Assembly: GCF_000374305.1 (NCBI RefSeq)
Contig: NZ_KB894093.1
Span: 1,240,001-1,304,000, forward strand
Reading direction: 5' to 3'
DNA from: Actinomadura flavalba DSM 45200
GTDB lineage: Bacteria; Actinomycetota; Actinomycetes; Streptosporangiales; Streptosporangiaceae
DNA length: 64,000 bases
Part shown: piece by piece, positions 37,981 through 46,037 of the stretch
Position numbering within the stretch: position 1 is the stretch's first letter
How the letters are laid out: every line of letters starts with the position of its first letter
Position numbers and translations under genes: made by a program
The notes under the pieces: model-generated
The model's input: only the letters and a program-made list of their open reading frames with translations
Told to the model about the DNA's origin: nothing
The model's database searches: none

Positions 37981-38245
37981 TCGTTGCCTCTGGAGTGGGC
38001 GCGCGTGAGTTCCTCTCGTCCCGGCGGAAGGGCGGGCGGCGTTGCCTTGGAGCGTGCCCGCCCGCTTCTTCAACGTGGACCGGCGGCCGAGAAGCGGACC
38101 ACTCACCGACGTGACCGAAGCCGGGGTGCGCGAGCGTCCGTCGGCCGATCCCGAGCTTTGCGGGCTCTTGGTGCGGTGGGGATTGTGACGAGGGCGAGGT
38201 GGGGGGACGTGTCGGGGGGAAACGGTCGAGAGGGAGGGGATTCTT

Positions 38246-38521
38246 GTGGTTGGGGTGTTGCGGAAGGTTGGGGTCTCGTCGGGGGTTTGTTATACGGCGG
38301 GGTTCGTGTCGGTGGCGTTGGCGTTCGGGTCCTGGGTGGTTTCCAAGGGGGCCGAGGATCAGGCTCGGGCGGATCGGTGGGGGATCTTCGTCGGGGAGTG
38401 GGCGCCGACGTTCTTCGCTCTCGGGACGGCGCTGCGGCTTGAGGAGCGGTGGGACGATCGGAAGGCGGATCGGCGCGCTCAGAAGGCCAAGGAGAAGGCG
38501 CGGGAGGCCATGCCCGTGTGA
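38246..38521 (+). CDS. Small two-helix membrane protein, unknown function
   Basis: A 91-residue protein with two predicted membrane helices (SGVCYTAGFVSVALAFGSWVV, about 10-32, and EWAPTFFALGTALRLEE, about 50-66) and a highly charged C-terminus (RWDDRKADRRAQKAKEKARE). I recall similar small proteins with the GIFVGEWAPTF core in related actinomycetes, without function. GTG at 38246 follows GGGAGGGG by seven bases. It converges with the luciferase-like gene over a shared hairpin. Confidence 0.72.
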   Translation: MVGVLRKVGVSSGVCYTAGFVSVALAFGSWVVSKGAEDQARADRWGIFVGEWAPTFFALGTALRLEERWDDRKADRRAQKAKEKAREAMPV

Positions 38522-38539
38522 CCTTCGCCGGTCGGTGAC

Positions 38540-38572
38540 GACGGCTCCGCCTCCGCAGAGGACGGAGCCGTC
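38540..38572. terminator. Hairpin between converging genes
   Basis: GACGGCTCCG (38540-38549) pairs with CGGAGCCGTC (38563-38572), with a 13-base loop, midway between the two stop codons. Confidence 0.65.
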
Positions 38573-38592
38573 TCGCCGTCCGGACGGGCGGG

Positions 38593-39438
38593 TCAGAGGA
38601 GGTCGGCCAGGCGGGCGGGCTGGTCGGGGTCCAGGGCGTAGCAGTACAGCATGAGCTCGTCGGCGCCCAGGTCGGCGAAGGCCGAGATGGCGGCGCGGAT
38701 CTGGGCGGGGGTCGTGAGGAGACCGGCGGTCATGCGGTCGGGCATGCCGGTGAAGGCGTAGTAGGCGTGCATGGCGCGGTGGGCCTCGGCGGCGACGTCG
38801 TCGGGGCCGAGGGCGACGTTCACCTGGGCGACGAGGCGCGGGGAGCCGGTGCGGCCGTGGTCCTTCCAGAAGCCGCGGACGGAGTCCAGGAGGCCGCCCG
38901 CCCACGACGGCGGGGCGGCGCAGAGGAAGCCGTCGCCCCAGCGGGCGACGCGTTCGAGGGCGGGCGGCTGGAAACCGCCGATGAGGATCTCGGGGCCGCC
39001 GCGGCGGGCCGGGGCGGGGCCGATCGGGCCGGCGTCGACGCTGAACGGCTCGCCCGCCCAGAGGCTGCGCAGCAGGGGGAGCTGCTCGTCCATGCGGCGG
39101 CCGCGGGCGCGCAGGTCGGTGCCGGTGGCGGCGTGGTCGTCGGCGCGGCCGCCGATGCCGAGGCCGAGGGTGAAGCGGCCGCCGGTCATGCGGTCGAGCG
39201 TCGCGGCCTGCTTGGCCAGCAGCGCGGTGTCGCGCAGCGGCGCGAGCAGCACCTCGGTCTGGACGCGGACGCGCTGCGTGGCGCCCGCGAGGACGGCCAG
39301 GGCGACGAGCGGTTCGGGGTTGTCGTAGACGAGCCGGTCGAGCAGGCCGAGCGTGGAGAACGGGCCGGCGTCCGCGCGGCGCGCCCAGGTGGTCAGCAGC
39401 GCGGGGTCGGCGATGGGCAGGCCGAGGCCGATGTTCAT
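38593..39438 (-). CDS. Luciferase-like (probably F420-dependent) oxidoreductase
   Basis: A 281-residue TIM-barrel enzyme of the bacterial luciferase/LLM superfamily: MNIGLGLPIADPALL at the start, RVRVQTEVLLAPLRDTALLAKQAATLDRMTGGRFTLGLGIGGRADD (about 77-122, shown here in parts as LAKQAATLDRMTGGRF and LGLGIGG), then ILIGGFQPPALERVARWGDGFL. Members with this N-terminus usually bind F420 in actinomycetes, but FMN cannot be excluded. The substrate is unknown. No neighbours suggest a pathway. ATG at 39438 follows GGAG. Confidence 0.87.
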   Translation of the reverse strand: MNIGLGLPIADPALLTTWARRADAGPFSTLGLLDRLVYDNPEPLVALAVLAGATQRVRVQTEVLLAPLRDTALLAKQAATLDRMTGGRFTLGLGIGGRADDHAATGTDLRARGRRMDEQLPLLRSLWAGEPFSVDAGPIGPAPARRGGPEILIGGFQPPALERVARWGDGFLCAAPPSWAGGLLDSVRGFWKDHGRTGSPRLVAQVNVALGPDDVAAEAHRAMHAYYAFTGMPDRMTAGLLTTPAQIRAAISAFADLGADELMLYCYALDPDQPARLADLL

Positions 39439-39680
39439 GGAGGATCTCCGGAGGAGGGGTCGACAAGGACTGTCGCCGCCCGGTCCTGCACCCTGAGCCA
39501 GGGTGGGACGTTCCCGTTCTGCGGCATACCTCTGGGGAACGTCTCGTCGGAGTACGCCCGAATGTAGCCGCGCCCGCGATCTTCGGCAACCGCGCGGCCG
39601 GATTTGTCCGCTTTGAGGCCGCCCGGGGGGAGCTGTGCGACGATGGCGGCGGCCACCGCCGGAGCGAGGGGATCTTCGTC

Positions 39681-40397
39681 ATGCAGCCAGAGATCGACTA
39701 TTCCGTTCCGCAGACGGCGCGCATCTGGAACTACTGGCTGGGCGGGAAGGACAACTCCGAGGTCGACCGGCAGGTCGGCGAGGAGATCCTGAAGGTCATC
39801 CCCGACATGGCGGTCATGGTGCGGGCCACCCGGCAGTTCCTGGTGCGGGCCGTGCGGTACCTGGCGGCCGAGCGGGGGGTGCGGCAGTTCCTCGACGTGG
39901 GGACCGGGCTGCCGACCGTCAACAACACGCACGAGGTGGCGCAGAGCGTCGCGCCCGAGTCGAAGATCGTCTACGTGGACAACGATCCGCTGGTGCTGCT
40001 GCACGCGCGGGCGCTGCTGACCAGCGCGCCGCAGGGGGCGACGGCCTACCTGCACGCCGACCTGCGCAGCCCGGCGGACGTCATCGCGGGCGCCGCCGAG
40101 ACGCTCGACCTGCGGGAGCCGGTCGGGCTCATGCTGATGGGCATCTTGGGGCACATCACCGACGACGGTGAGGCGCAGGGGCTGGTCCGGGAGTTGATGG
40201 ACGCGCTGCCGCCGGGCAGCTTCCTCACGCTGTACGACGCGACGAACGTCGTCATGGGGCCGCAGGCCAACGAGGCGATCAGCATCTGGAACGCGTCCGC
40301 CGAGCCGCCGTACGTGCTGCGGCACCCGGATCGGCTCGCCCGGTTCTTCGACGGGCTGGAGCTGGTCGAGCCGGGCGTCGTGTCGTGCCCGCTGTAG
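39681..40397 (+). CDS. DUF574 (SAV2177-type) SAM-dependent methyltransferase, shortened by an in-frame amber codon
   Basis: A 238-residue product with the family start PQTARIWNYWLGGKDN, VRQFLDVGTGLPTVNNTHEVAQ (SAM-binding, about 67-88) and YVDNDPLVLLHARALL. The family normally continues ...V-[SC]-x-x-x-W-R-P-D to a G-G-V-[AG]-R-K-P end. Here the codon expected to be TGG (Trp) is TAG at 40395-40397. The frame then stays open for RPDRSDIGEPAAIDEF and GGVGRKP to a natural TAG at 40467-40469. So 23 C-terminal residues are lost by one base change, unless the stop is read through. These proteins are numerous in actinomycetes and often next to DUF397/XRE pairs, absent here. ATG at 39681. Confidence 0.88.
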   Translation: MQPEIDYSVPQTARIWNYWLGGKDNSEVDRQVGEEILKVIPDMAVMVRATRQFLVRAVRYLAAERGVRQFLDVGTGLPTVNNTHEVAQSVAPESKIVYVDNDPLVLLHARALLTSAPQGATAYLHADLRSPADVIAGAAETLDLREPVGLMLMGILGHITDDGEAQGLVRELMDALPPGSFLTLYDATNVVMGPQANEAISIWNASAEPPYVLRHPDRLARFFDGLELVEPGVVSCPL

Positions 40398-40472
40398 CGT
40401 CCGGACCGCAGCGACATCGGCGAGCCCGCCGCGATCGACGAGTTCGGCGGTGTCGGCCGCAAGCCCTAGGTC

Positions 40473-41120
40473 ATGGGGAACGCGTGGGAGCAGTGGTTCG
40501 CGGTGGAGCGGCCGGTCGAGCCGGACTGGGGGCGGGGTGCCCGGCTGCCGGGCGCGGTGGTGCGGAGCGTGCGGAAGTTCCAGGTCGGGGAGGACGGGGA
40601 CGGGCGGCACCTCATCGGCAAGGCCGACGCGGCGGGCGATGCCGGGTACGCGACGGCCGTGCGGGCGTTCGTCGCCGAGGAGCGGGAGCACGCGCGGCTG
40701 CTGGCGCGGGTGCTCGGCGCGGCCGGGGCGCCGCTGCGCGCGGGGCACTGGACGGACGCGGTGTTCGTCCGGCTGCGCCGCCTGCTCGGGCTGCGCCTGG
40801 AACTGCTGGTGCTGATGGTCGCGGAGGTCGTGGCGCTGCGCTACTACCGGGCGCTGCGGGACGGCTGCGCGGACGCGCTGACGGCGGAGGTCGCGGGCGT
40901 GATCCTGGCCGACGAGGAGCGGCACGTGCCGTTCCACTGCGCCCGGCTGCGGCCGGTCCCCGCGCCGGTGCGCGGGCTGTGGCAGGGGCTGCTGGCGGGG
41001 GCGGCGGTGGTCGTGGCGGTCGACCACGGCGGCGCGCTGCGCGCCTGCGGCGTGGGGCGGGCGGCGTTCGTCCGGGCGGTCCTGGCCGAGGGCCGCCGCG
41101 CCGCCGCGCTCATGCGGTGA
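40473..41120 (+). CDS. Ferritin-like di-iron domain protein
   Basis: A 215-residue helical protein with FVAEEREHARLLARVL (about 66-81) and DEERHVPFHCARL (about 147-159), two E-x-x-H motifs placed as in ferritin-like di-iron proteins. A hydrophobic stretch (LELLVLMVAEVVALRYYRAL) separates them. The substrate is unknown; relatives include small di-iron oxygenases. It starts three bases after the ancestral stop of the methyltransferase gene and lacks a ribosome-binding site, so it probably depended on translational coupling that the upstream amber codon may now weaken. Its end overlaps the converging lyase gene by 11 bases. Confidence 0.8.
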   Translation: MGNAWEQWFAVERPVEPDWGRGARLPGAVVRSVRKFQVGEDGDGRHLIGKADAAGDAGYATAVRAFVAEEREHARLLARVLGAAGAPLRAGHWTDAVFVRLRRLLGLRLELLVLMVAEVVALRYYRALRDGCADALTAEVAGVILADEERHVPFHCARLRPVPAPVRGLWQGLLAGAAVVVAVDHGGALRACGVGRAAFVRAVLAEGRRAAALMR

Positions 41121-42156
41121 TCGACGGGTTGGCCTCGACGCTCTCGGTGCTGAGCAGGACGACGGTCGGGTGCGGTGCCAGCGCGGGGCGGCGCTCGTCG
41201 GTCAGCGCGGCGCGGACGCCCGCGAGCGAGGCGGCGCCGCACGGCCCGGCGGGGACGCCGAGCGCGGCGAGGTCGCGGGCGGCGCGGACGGTGGCGTCGT
41301 CGGTGACGGAGACGGCGGCGTCCAGCCCGGCGCGCAGGACGGGCCAGGCCAGCGTGGACAGCGTCGCGCAGTTGAGGCCGTGCATGATCGTGCGTCCGGG
41401 GGCCAGCGCGACGCGGCGCCCGGCGGTCAGGCTCGCGAGCGCGCACGCCGCCGACTCGGGCTCGACGGCCAGCAGTGAGGGCGCGGTCGGCCCGCTGCGG
41501 TAGTGCTCGACGGCCGCCTGCGCGAGCGACCCGACGCCGACGGGGACGGCGACGAGCCCGGCGGGTTCGGCGCCGAGGGCGGCGAGCTGGGCGTCGAGTT
41601 CGGTGAACAGGGTGCCGTAGCCCTCGACGATGCGGCGCGGGATGTCCTCGTAGCCGGGCCAGGCGGTGTCCTGGACGAGCAGCGCGCCCGGCGCGGCGGC
41701 GTCGGCGGCGGCCCGCTCGACGGCGGCGTCGTAGGTGCCGGTGACGGTGACGACGTCGGCGCCCTCGGCGCGGATCGCGGCGATCGACGCGGGGTGGACG
41801 TCGTCCGGCACGAAGATGCGGGCGTGCAGGCCGCGCAGCCGGGCCATGACGGCGACGGCGCGGCCGTGGTTGCCGTCGGTGGCGGCGACGAGGGTGGTCT
41901 CGTCGCGCAGCGCGCGGTGCACGCCCCAGGAGGCGCCGAGCATCTTGAAGGCGGGCAGGCCGAGCCGGGTGGACTCGTCCTTGACGAAGACGCGGGCGGC
42001 GCCGAGTTCGGCGGCGAGCGCGGGCAGTTCGGTGAGGGGCGTGGGCGCGTAGCCGGGCAGGCCCGCGTGGAAGGCCGACGCGTCGGCCGGCCGGGGGCAG
42101 GACCACGTCCGCGCGGACGGGTTCGCGTACCAGGTCACGGTGGTCAGCGTCGTCAT
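41110..42156 (-). CDS. PLP-dependent lyase, diaminopropionate ammonia-lyase-like
   Basis: A 348-residue fold-type II PLP enzyme. WYANPSARTW at the start, FHAGLPGYAPTPLTELPALA and VFVKDESTRLGLPAFKMLGASW (Lys in PAFK forms the Schiff base, about residue 66), and ATDGNHGRAVAVMARLRG are typical of diaminopropionate ammonia-lyase. VPVGVGSLAQA is the PLP phosphate-binding loop. The enzyme would convert 2,3-diaminopropionate to pyruvate and ammonia; serine/threonine ammonia-lyase-like activity is the alternative. ATG at 42156. It is divergent from a LysR regulator that probably controls it. Confidence 0.87.
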   Translation of the reverse strand: MTTLTTVTWYANPSARTWSCPRPADASAFHAGLPGYAPTPLTELPALAAELGAARVFVKDESTRLGLPAFKMLGASWGVHRALRDETTLVAATDGNHGRAVAVMARLRGLHARIFVPDDVHPASIAAIRAEGADVVTVTGTYDAAVERAAADAAAPGALLVQDTAWPGYEDIPRRIVEGYGTLFTELDAQLAALGAEPAGLVAVPVGVGSLAQAAVEHYRSGPTAPSLLAVEPESAACALASLTAGRRVALAPGRTIMHGLNCATLSTLAWPVLRAGLDAAVSVTDDATVRAARDLAALGVPAGPCGAASLAGVRAALTDERRPALAPHPTVVLLSTESVEANPSITA

Positions 42157-42181
42157 GGGTTTCAGGCTGCTACAGGTGCGC

Positions 42182-42218
42182 ATCATCGGTCCAGCGAATC
42201 TTTTCCGATGATAATCAT
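42182..42218. promoter_or_regulatory. LysR-type operator candidate between lyase and regulator genes
   Basis: Two nested inverted repeats lie in the 86-base divergent gap: ATCATCGG (42182-42189) with CCGATGAT (42205-42212), and the palindrome ATGAT-A-ATCAT (42208-42218). The region is AT-rich. Such sites fit a LysR protein that represses itself and activates the divergent gene. Confidence 0.6.
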
Positions 42219-42242
42219 TGATGAATTCGATGGGAGGCGGGG

Positions 42243-43157
42243 ATGCTGGATGTGCGCAAACTGCACTTGCTGCGCGAACTGAAGCATCGCGGCACGCTCG
42301 CCGCCGTCGCCGAGGCGCTGTCCTTCAGCCCGTCCACGATCTCGCAGCAGCTCTCGGTGCTGGAGCGGGAGGCGGGGGTGCCGCTGCTGGAGCCGGTCGG
42401 GCGGCGGGTGCGGCTGACACCGCAGGCGGAGATCCTCGTCGCGCACACCGAGGCGATCCTGGCGCGGCTGGAGCGGGCCGAGGCCGACCTGGCGGCGTCG
42501 CTGGACGATCTGCGCGGCACCCTGCGCGTCGCCGCGTTCCAGACGGCGGCGCTCGCGCTCGTCCCGAACGCGCTGTCGCTGCTGCGCGCCGCGCATCCGG
42601 GGCTGCGCGTGGAGGTCGTGCAGGCCGAGCCGGAGGCGGCGCTGCCCGCGCTGCTCGCCCGGGACGTGGACGTCGCCGTCACCGAGGAGTATCCGGGGAC
42701 GCCGCCGCCCCGGCCCGGCGGCGTCGAGTACGCCGAGCTGTGCCGGGACGCGATCCGCCTCGCGCACCCGCCGGGCGCCGACCCGTCCGCGACGCTGGCG
42801 GCGACGGCGGACCGCCCGTGGGTGATGGAGCCGCGCGGGTCGGCCGCCCGCGCCTGGGCGACGGCGCTGTGCCGGGAGGCCGGGTTCGAGCCGGACGTCC
42901 GTTTTGAGTCGCCGGATCTGCTGCTGCACCTGCGGCTCGTCGAGGAGGGCCACGCGACGGCGCTGCTGCCCGACCTGCTGTGGACGGGCCCGCCGCCGGT
43001 GCCGCTGACCGACGTCCGGCGCGAACGCGTCCTGTCCACGGCGCACCGGCGCGGCGGCGGCGCGCATCCCGCCGTGCGCGCCTTCCACGCCGCGGTCAGC
43101 CGCGCGGCAGGGACCGGACGGCCGCCTGGACCCGGGCCGGATCGTCCTGCTGGATGA
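42243..43157 (+). CDS. LysR-family transcriptional regulator
   Basis: A 304-residue regulator. The N-terminal winged helix reads LDVRKLHLLRELKHRGTLAA and SFSPSTISQQLSVLEREAGV (about 27-46). An effector-binding domain starts near residue 90 (GTLRVAAFQTAALALVPNAL). It is divergent from the lyase gene, the usual arrangement for a regulator and its target, so an amino-acid ligand is plausible. GGGAGGCGGGG precedes ATG at 42243. Its last 62 bases overlap the converging monooxygenase gene. Confidence 0.92.
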   Translation: MLDVRKLHLLRELKHRGTLAAVAEALSFSPSTISQQLSVLEREAGVPLLEPVGRRVRLTPQAEILVAHTEAILARLERAEADLAASLDDLRGTLRVAAFQTAALALVPNALSLLRAAHPGLRVEVVQAEPEAALPALLARDVDVAVTEEYPGTPPPRPGGVEYAELCRDAIRLAHPPGADPSATLAATADRPWVMEPRGSAARAWATALCREAGFEPDVRFESPDLLLHLRLVEEGHATALLPDLLWTGPPPVPLTDVRRERVLSTAHRRGGGAHPAVRAFHAAVSRAAGTGRPPGPGPDRPAG

Positions 43158-44232
43158 GGCGGAGGTAGGCGCCGGTCGCGCCGTGGCCCGCGCGGACGGC
43201 ACGGTCGCGGACGTGCCGGACGCCGGGCGCGGTGAGCGTCTCGGCGGTGCGGCGGTAGGCGTCCGCGAGCAGCGCGAGCCGGGTCGTCGTGGCGCGGCGG
43301 CGGCGCTCGTAGGCGGTGAGGGAGGGCGCGACGGTGAGCGCGAACGCGTCCAGGATCGCGCCGTTGGCGCCCTGGCCGAGGTGCGGCGCCATCGCGTGCG
43401 CGGCGTCACCGAGCAGGACGAGACGGCCGTCCGCCCACCGGCGGCAGCGCACCCGTTCGACGGGTGCGCGGTAGAACGCGTCGAACGACGGGATCGCCGC
43501 GAACGCCGTGTCCGCGCCGGGCAGCAGGGCGGACGCGTGCCGCCGCACCCCGTCCAGGTCGCCGTGCTCCATCGCCGCGCGCAGCGGGCCGCGCGCCGCC
43601 GACAGCGCCAGGTACGAGCGGCCGCCGCCGACGGGGACGCCGATCGCGAGCCCGGCCGCGCCCCAGTGCTCGGCGGCGTCGGCGCGGAACGGCTCGCCGG
43701 GGACGAGCGCCCGCAGCGTCAGCGTCGAGGTCGGGGTGCGGCGGACGCCGAACCGTCCGCCGCCGCGCACGACCGAGCCGACGCCGTCGGCGCCGATGAC
43801 CAGGTCGGCGCGCAGGTCGACGCCGTCCACCCGGACCCGGCCGTCCGGCCACGCCCGCTCGGCGCGGGCGCCCAGCCGCAGCGTGACGCGGGGTTCGGCG
43901 CGGACGGCGGCGAGCAGAACGTCGGCCAGCCGGGCGCGGGTCAGGACGAGCGCGTGGTCGAGTCCGCCGCCGAAGTCGGGGAGGTCGGCGCGGACCACGT
44001 GCGAGCCGAGGCGGATCGCCCCGGAACGCGTCGCATACGCCTGCTCGCGCAGTGCGTCCCGCAACCCCAGGCCGTACAGCACCGAGAGCCCGTTCGGGAA
44101 CAGCGCCAGCGCCGCGCCCGCGCGGCCCGGATCGGGCGCGCGCTCCAGCACCGTCACGCGCCGCCCGCAGCGGGCCAGCAGCAGCGCCGCCGTCAACCCG
44201 CCGACTCCGGCACCGACCACGATGACCGCCAT
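43096..44232 (-). CDS. FAD-dependent monooxygenase (aromatic hydroxylase type)
   Basis: A 378-residue group A flavoprotein monooxygenase: the N-terminal dinucleotide fold VIVVGAGVGGLTAALLLARC, the DG motif DLVIGADGVGSVVR (about 143-156), and the FAD-binding GDAAHAMAPHLGQGANGAI (about 273-291). Related enzymes hydroxylate aromatic acids or polyketides. No aromatic pathway genes are near. ATG at 44232. Its 3' end overlaps the LysR gene by 62 bases on the opposite strand. It is divergent from the MerR gene. Confidence 0.9.
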   Translation of the reverse strand: MAVIVVGAGVGGLTAALLLARCGRRVTVLERAPDPGRAGAALALFPNGLSVLYGLGLRDALREQAYATRSGAIRLGSHVVRADLPDFGGGLDHALVLTRARLADVLLAAVRAEPRVTLRLGARAERAWPDGRVRVDGVDLRADLVIGADGVGSVVRGGGRFGVRRTPTSTLTLRALVPGEPFRADAAEHWGAAGLAIGVPVGGGRSYLALSAARGPLRAAMEHGDLDGVRRHASALLPGADTAFAAIPSFDAFYRAPVERVRCRRWADGRLVLLGDAAHAMAPHLGQGANGAILDAFALTVAPSLTAYERRRRATTTRLALLADAYRRTAETLTAPGVRHVRDRAVRAGHGATGAYLRLIQQDDPARVQAAVRSLPRG

Positions 44233-44283
44233 ACCGGCCAGTGTCGCCCATCGGAGATCAACGTCCCCCGACGCCCCCCGAAC

Positions 44284-44289
44284 TATGCT
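44284..44289 (+). promoter_or_regulatory. -10 box of the MerR gene (leaderless)
   Basis: TATGCT ends seven bases before the GTG at 44297. Confidence 0.6.
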
Positions 44290-44296
44290 GGCCCTC

Positions 44297-45013
44297 GTGA
44301 GCGACGAGTACCGGATCGGAGAGCTGGCCGAGGCCGCGGGCGTCCCCGTCCGGACCCTGCGCTACTACCAGGAGCGCAAGCTGCTCCCGCCGCCGCGCCG
44401 CGTCGGCCGCATCGGCCTCTACTCCGAGGACCACCTCGCCCGCCTGCGCATGATCGGCAGCCTGCTCGACCGCGGGCACACCCTGGAGGGCATCCGCGAA
44501 CTGCTCGGCGCGTGGGAGCAGGGCCGCGACATCGGCACCGTCCTCGGCGTCGAGAAGGCCGTGACGGCGCCGTGGTCGACCGAGACGCCGGTGACGATGT
44601 CGCTGACGGAGCTGGCCGCGCTGTTCCCCGGCGAGATCCGCACCGAGACCGTCGCGGACGCCGTCGCCATGGGCCACATCGAGATCGACGGCGACCGCGT
44701 CACGCACTGGAGCCGCCGCCAGCTCGACGCCACGGTCGCGCTGGTGCGCGCCGGGGTGCCGCTGGAGGACGTCCTGGCCGTCAGCCGCGAACTCCAGCGC
44801 GGCATGGACGAGCTGGCCGCCCGGTTCGTCGGGCTGATCACCCGGCACGTCGTCGGTGAGCGCATCGACCTCGACTCCCTGGACGACACGATCTCCCGGC
44901 TGCGCCCCGGCGCGCAGGTGTCGGTCGAGGCGGGCTTCGCCCGCGCGATGGACCGCCAGGTCCGCGCGGCGATCGACGAGGTGCTGGCCCGGCTGGCCAC
45001 ACCGCAGGAGTAG
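44297..45013 (+). CDS. MerR-family transcriptional regulator
   Basis: A 238-residue regulator with the MerR helix-turn-helix YRIGELAEAAGVPVRTLRYY (about 5-24) and wing GRIGLYSEDHLARLRMIGSL. The dimerisation helix is followed by a long C-terminal domain (about 75-238) without the cysteine set of metal sensors, so a small-molecule or stress signal is likelier. It may control the divergent monooxygenase gene, but the gap between them is only 64 bases and holds just the TATGCT box, with no clear MerR-type long spacer. GTG at 44297; an in-frame ATG at 44285 overlaps the -10 box. Confidence 0.9.
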   Translation: MSDEYRIGELAEAAGVPVRTLRYYQERKLLPPPRRVGRIGLYSEDHLARLRMIGSLLDRGHTLEGIRELLGAWEQGRDIGTVLGVEKAVTAPWSTETPVTMSLTELAALFPGEIRTETVADAVAMGHIEIDGDRVTHWSRRQLDATVALVRAGVPLEDVLAVSRELQRGMDELAARFVGLITRHVVGERIDLDSLDDTISRLRPGAQVSVEAGFARAMDRQVRAAIDEVLARLATPQE

Positions 45014-45128
45014 GCGTCTAGGCGCGGGCCGACAAAACACCGGCGGACAGCTCGTCGTCGGCTTGATAGTGGTCTGCGTCACTCCGTGATGGGATGCGGC
45101 GACCCGCCCCGCCCCCCTGGGAGTCCCC

Positions 45129-45995
45129 GTGCGCCGAGCCGCGTTCCTCGCGCTGTCCGCCGTCGTCGCGTCCCTCGCCGTCGCCGGGCCCGCCCGCGCC
45201 GCCGAGCCGCCCGTCCACTACGTCGCGCTCGGTGACTCCTACACGGCGGCGCCGCTGACGTCCGCGCTCCAGCCGGGGTCGCCGCTCGGCTGCATCCGGG
45301 GCGACCTGAACTATCCGTCGCTGCTGGCCAAGAAGCTGAAGGCCGCGTCGTTCACCGACGTCAGTTGCAGCGGCGCCAAGTCCCGCCACATGACCGAGCC
45401 GCAGTCGTTCTCGGTCGGCGCGCCCAACGCCCCGCAGGCGGCGGCCCTCTCGGACCGGACGACGCTCGTCACGCTCACGATCGGCGGCAACGACATCGGG
45501 TTCAGCAAGGGCGTCAAGTGCTTCACGCTGAGCTACGGCGCCCCCGACGGCTCCCCCTGCAAGGACCAGCTCACCGCCGGCGGCACCGACCAGTTCCGCG
45601 CGAGCATCGACAAGGCCGCGCCCGACGTCGGCGCCGCGCTGCGCACCATCCGGGAGAAGGCCCCGAACGCGCGCGTCTACCTGCTGAACTATCCGCTGAT
45701 CCTGCCCGCGACGGGCACCGGCTGCTTCCCGTGGGTGCCGATCGCCAAGGGCGACGTCCCGTACCTGCGCGACGTCCAGACGTGGCTCAACACCATGCTC
45801 GCCGAGCAGGCCGCCGCGACCGGCGTCACGCTCGTGGACACCGCCGAGCCCGGCCACGACACCTGCCAGCCCGACCCGAGGAAGCGCTGGATCGAGGGGA
45901 CGCCGACGCAGTGGGCGGCCCCGGCGCACCCGAACCAGAACGGGTCGCGGGCGATGGCCGACCTGACGCTCGCCGCGCTGCGCGCCACGCCGTAG
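45129..45995 (+). CDS. Secreted SGNH-fold lipase/esterase
   Basis: A 288-residue secreted hydrolase. The signal peptide RRAAFLALSAVVASLAVAG ends at PARAAE (about 25). The SGNH blocks are visible: YVALGDSYTAAP (Ser about 38), GCIRGDLNYPSLL, TLTIGGNDIGF (about 114-124) and APAHPNQNGSRAM with the catalytic Asp/His near the C-terminus. Six cysteines suggest three disulfides, as in Streptomyces secreted SGNH lipases. GTG at 45129 follows GGGAG. Confidence 0.93.
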   Translation: MRRAAFLALSAVVASLAVAGPARAAEPPVHYVALGDSYTAAPLTSALQPGSPLGCIRGDLNYPSLLAKKLKAASFTDVSCSGAKSRHMTEPQSFSVGAPNAPQAAALSDRTTLVTLTIGGNDIGFSKGVKCFTLSYGAPDGSPCKDQLTAGGTDQFRASIDKAAPDVGAALRTIREKAPNARVYLLNYPLILPATGTGCFPWVPIAKGDVPYLRDVQTWLNTMLAEQAAATGVTLVDTAEPGHDTCQPDPRKRWIEGTPTQWAAPAHPNQNGSRAMADLTLAALRATP

Positions 45996-46024
45996 AAAAC
46001 GCCCCGGGCCGGGAGGCGGCGGGC

Positions 46025-46030
46025 TACTGT
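46025..46030 (+). promoter_or_regulatory. -10 box of the beta-lactamase-fold gene (leaderless)
   Basis: TACTGT ends seven bases before the ATG at 46038, favouring that start over an in-frame GTG at 46029. Confidence 0.55.
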
Positions 46031-46037
46031 GACGCGG

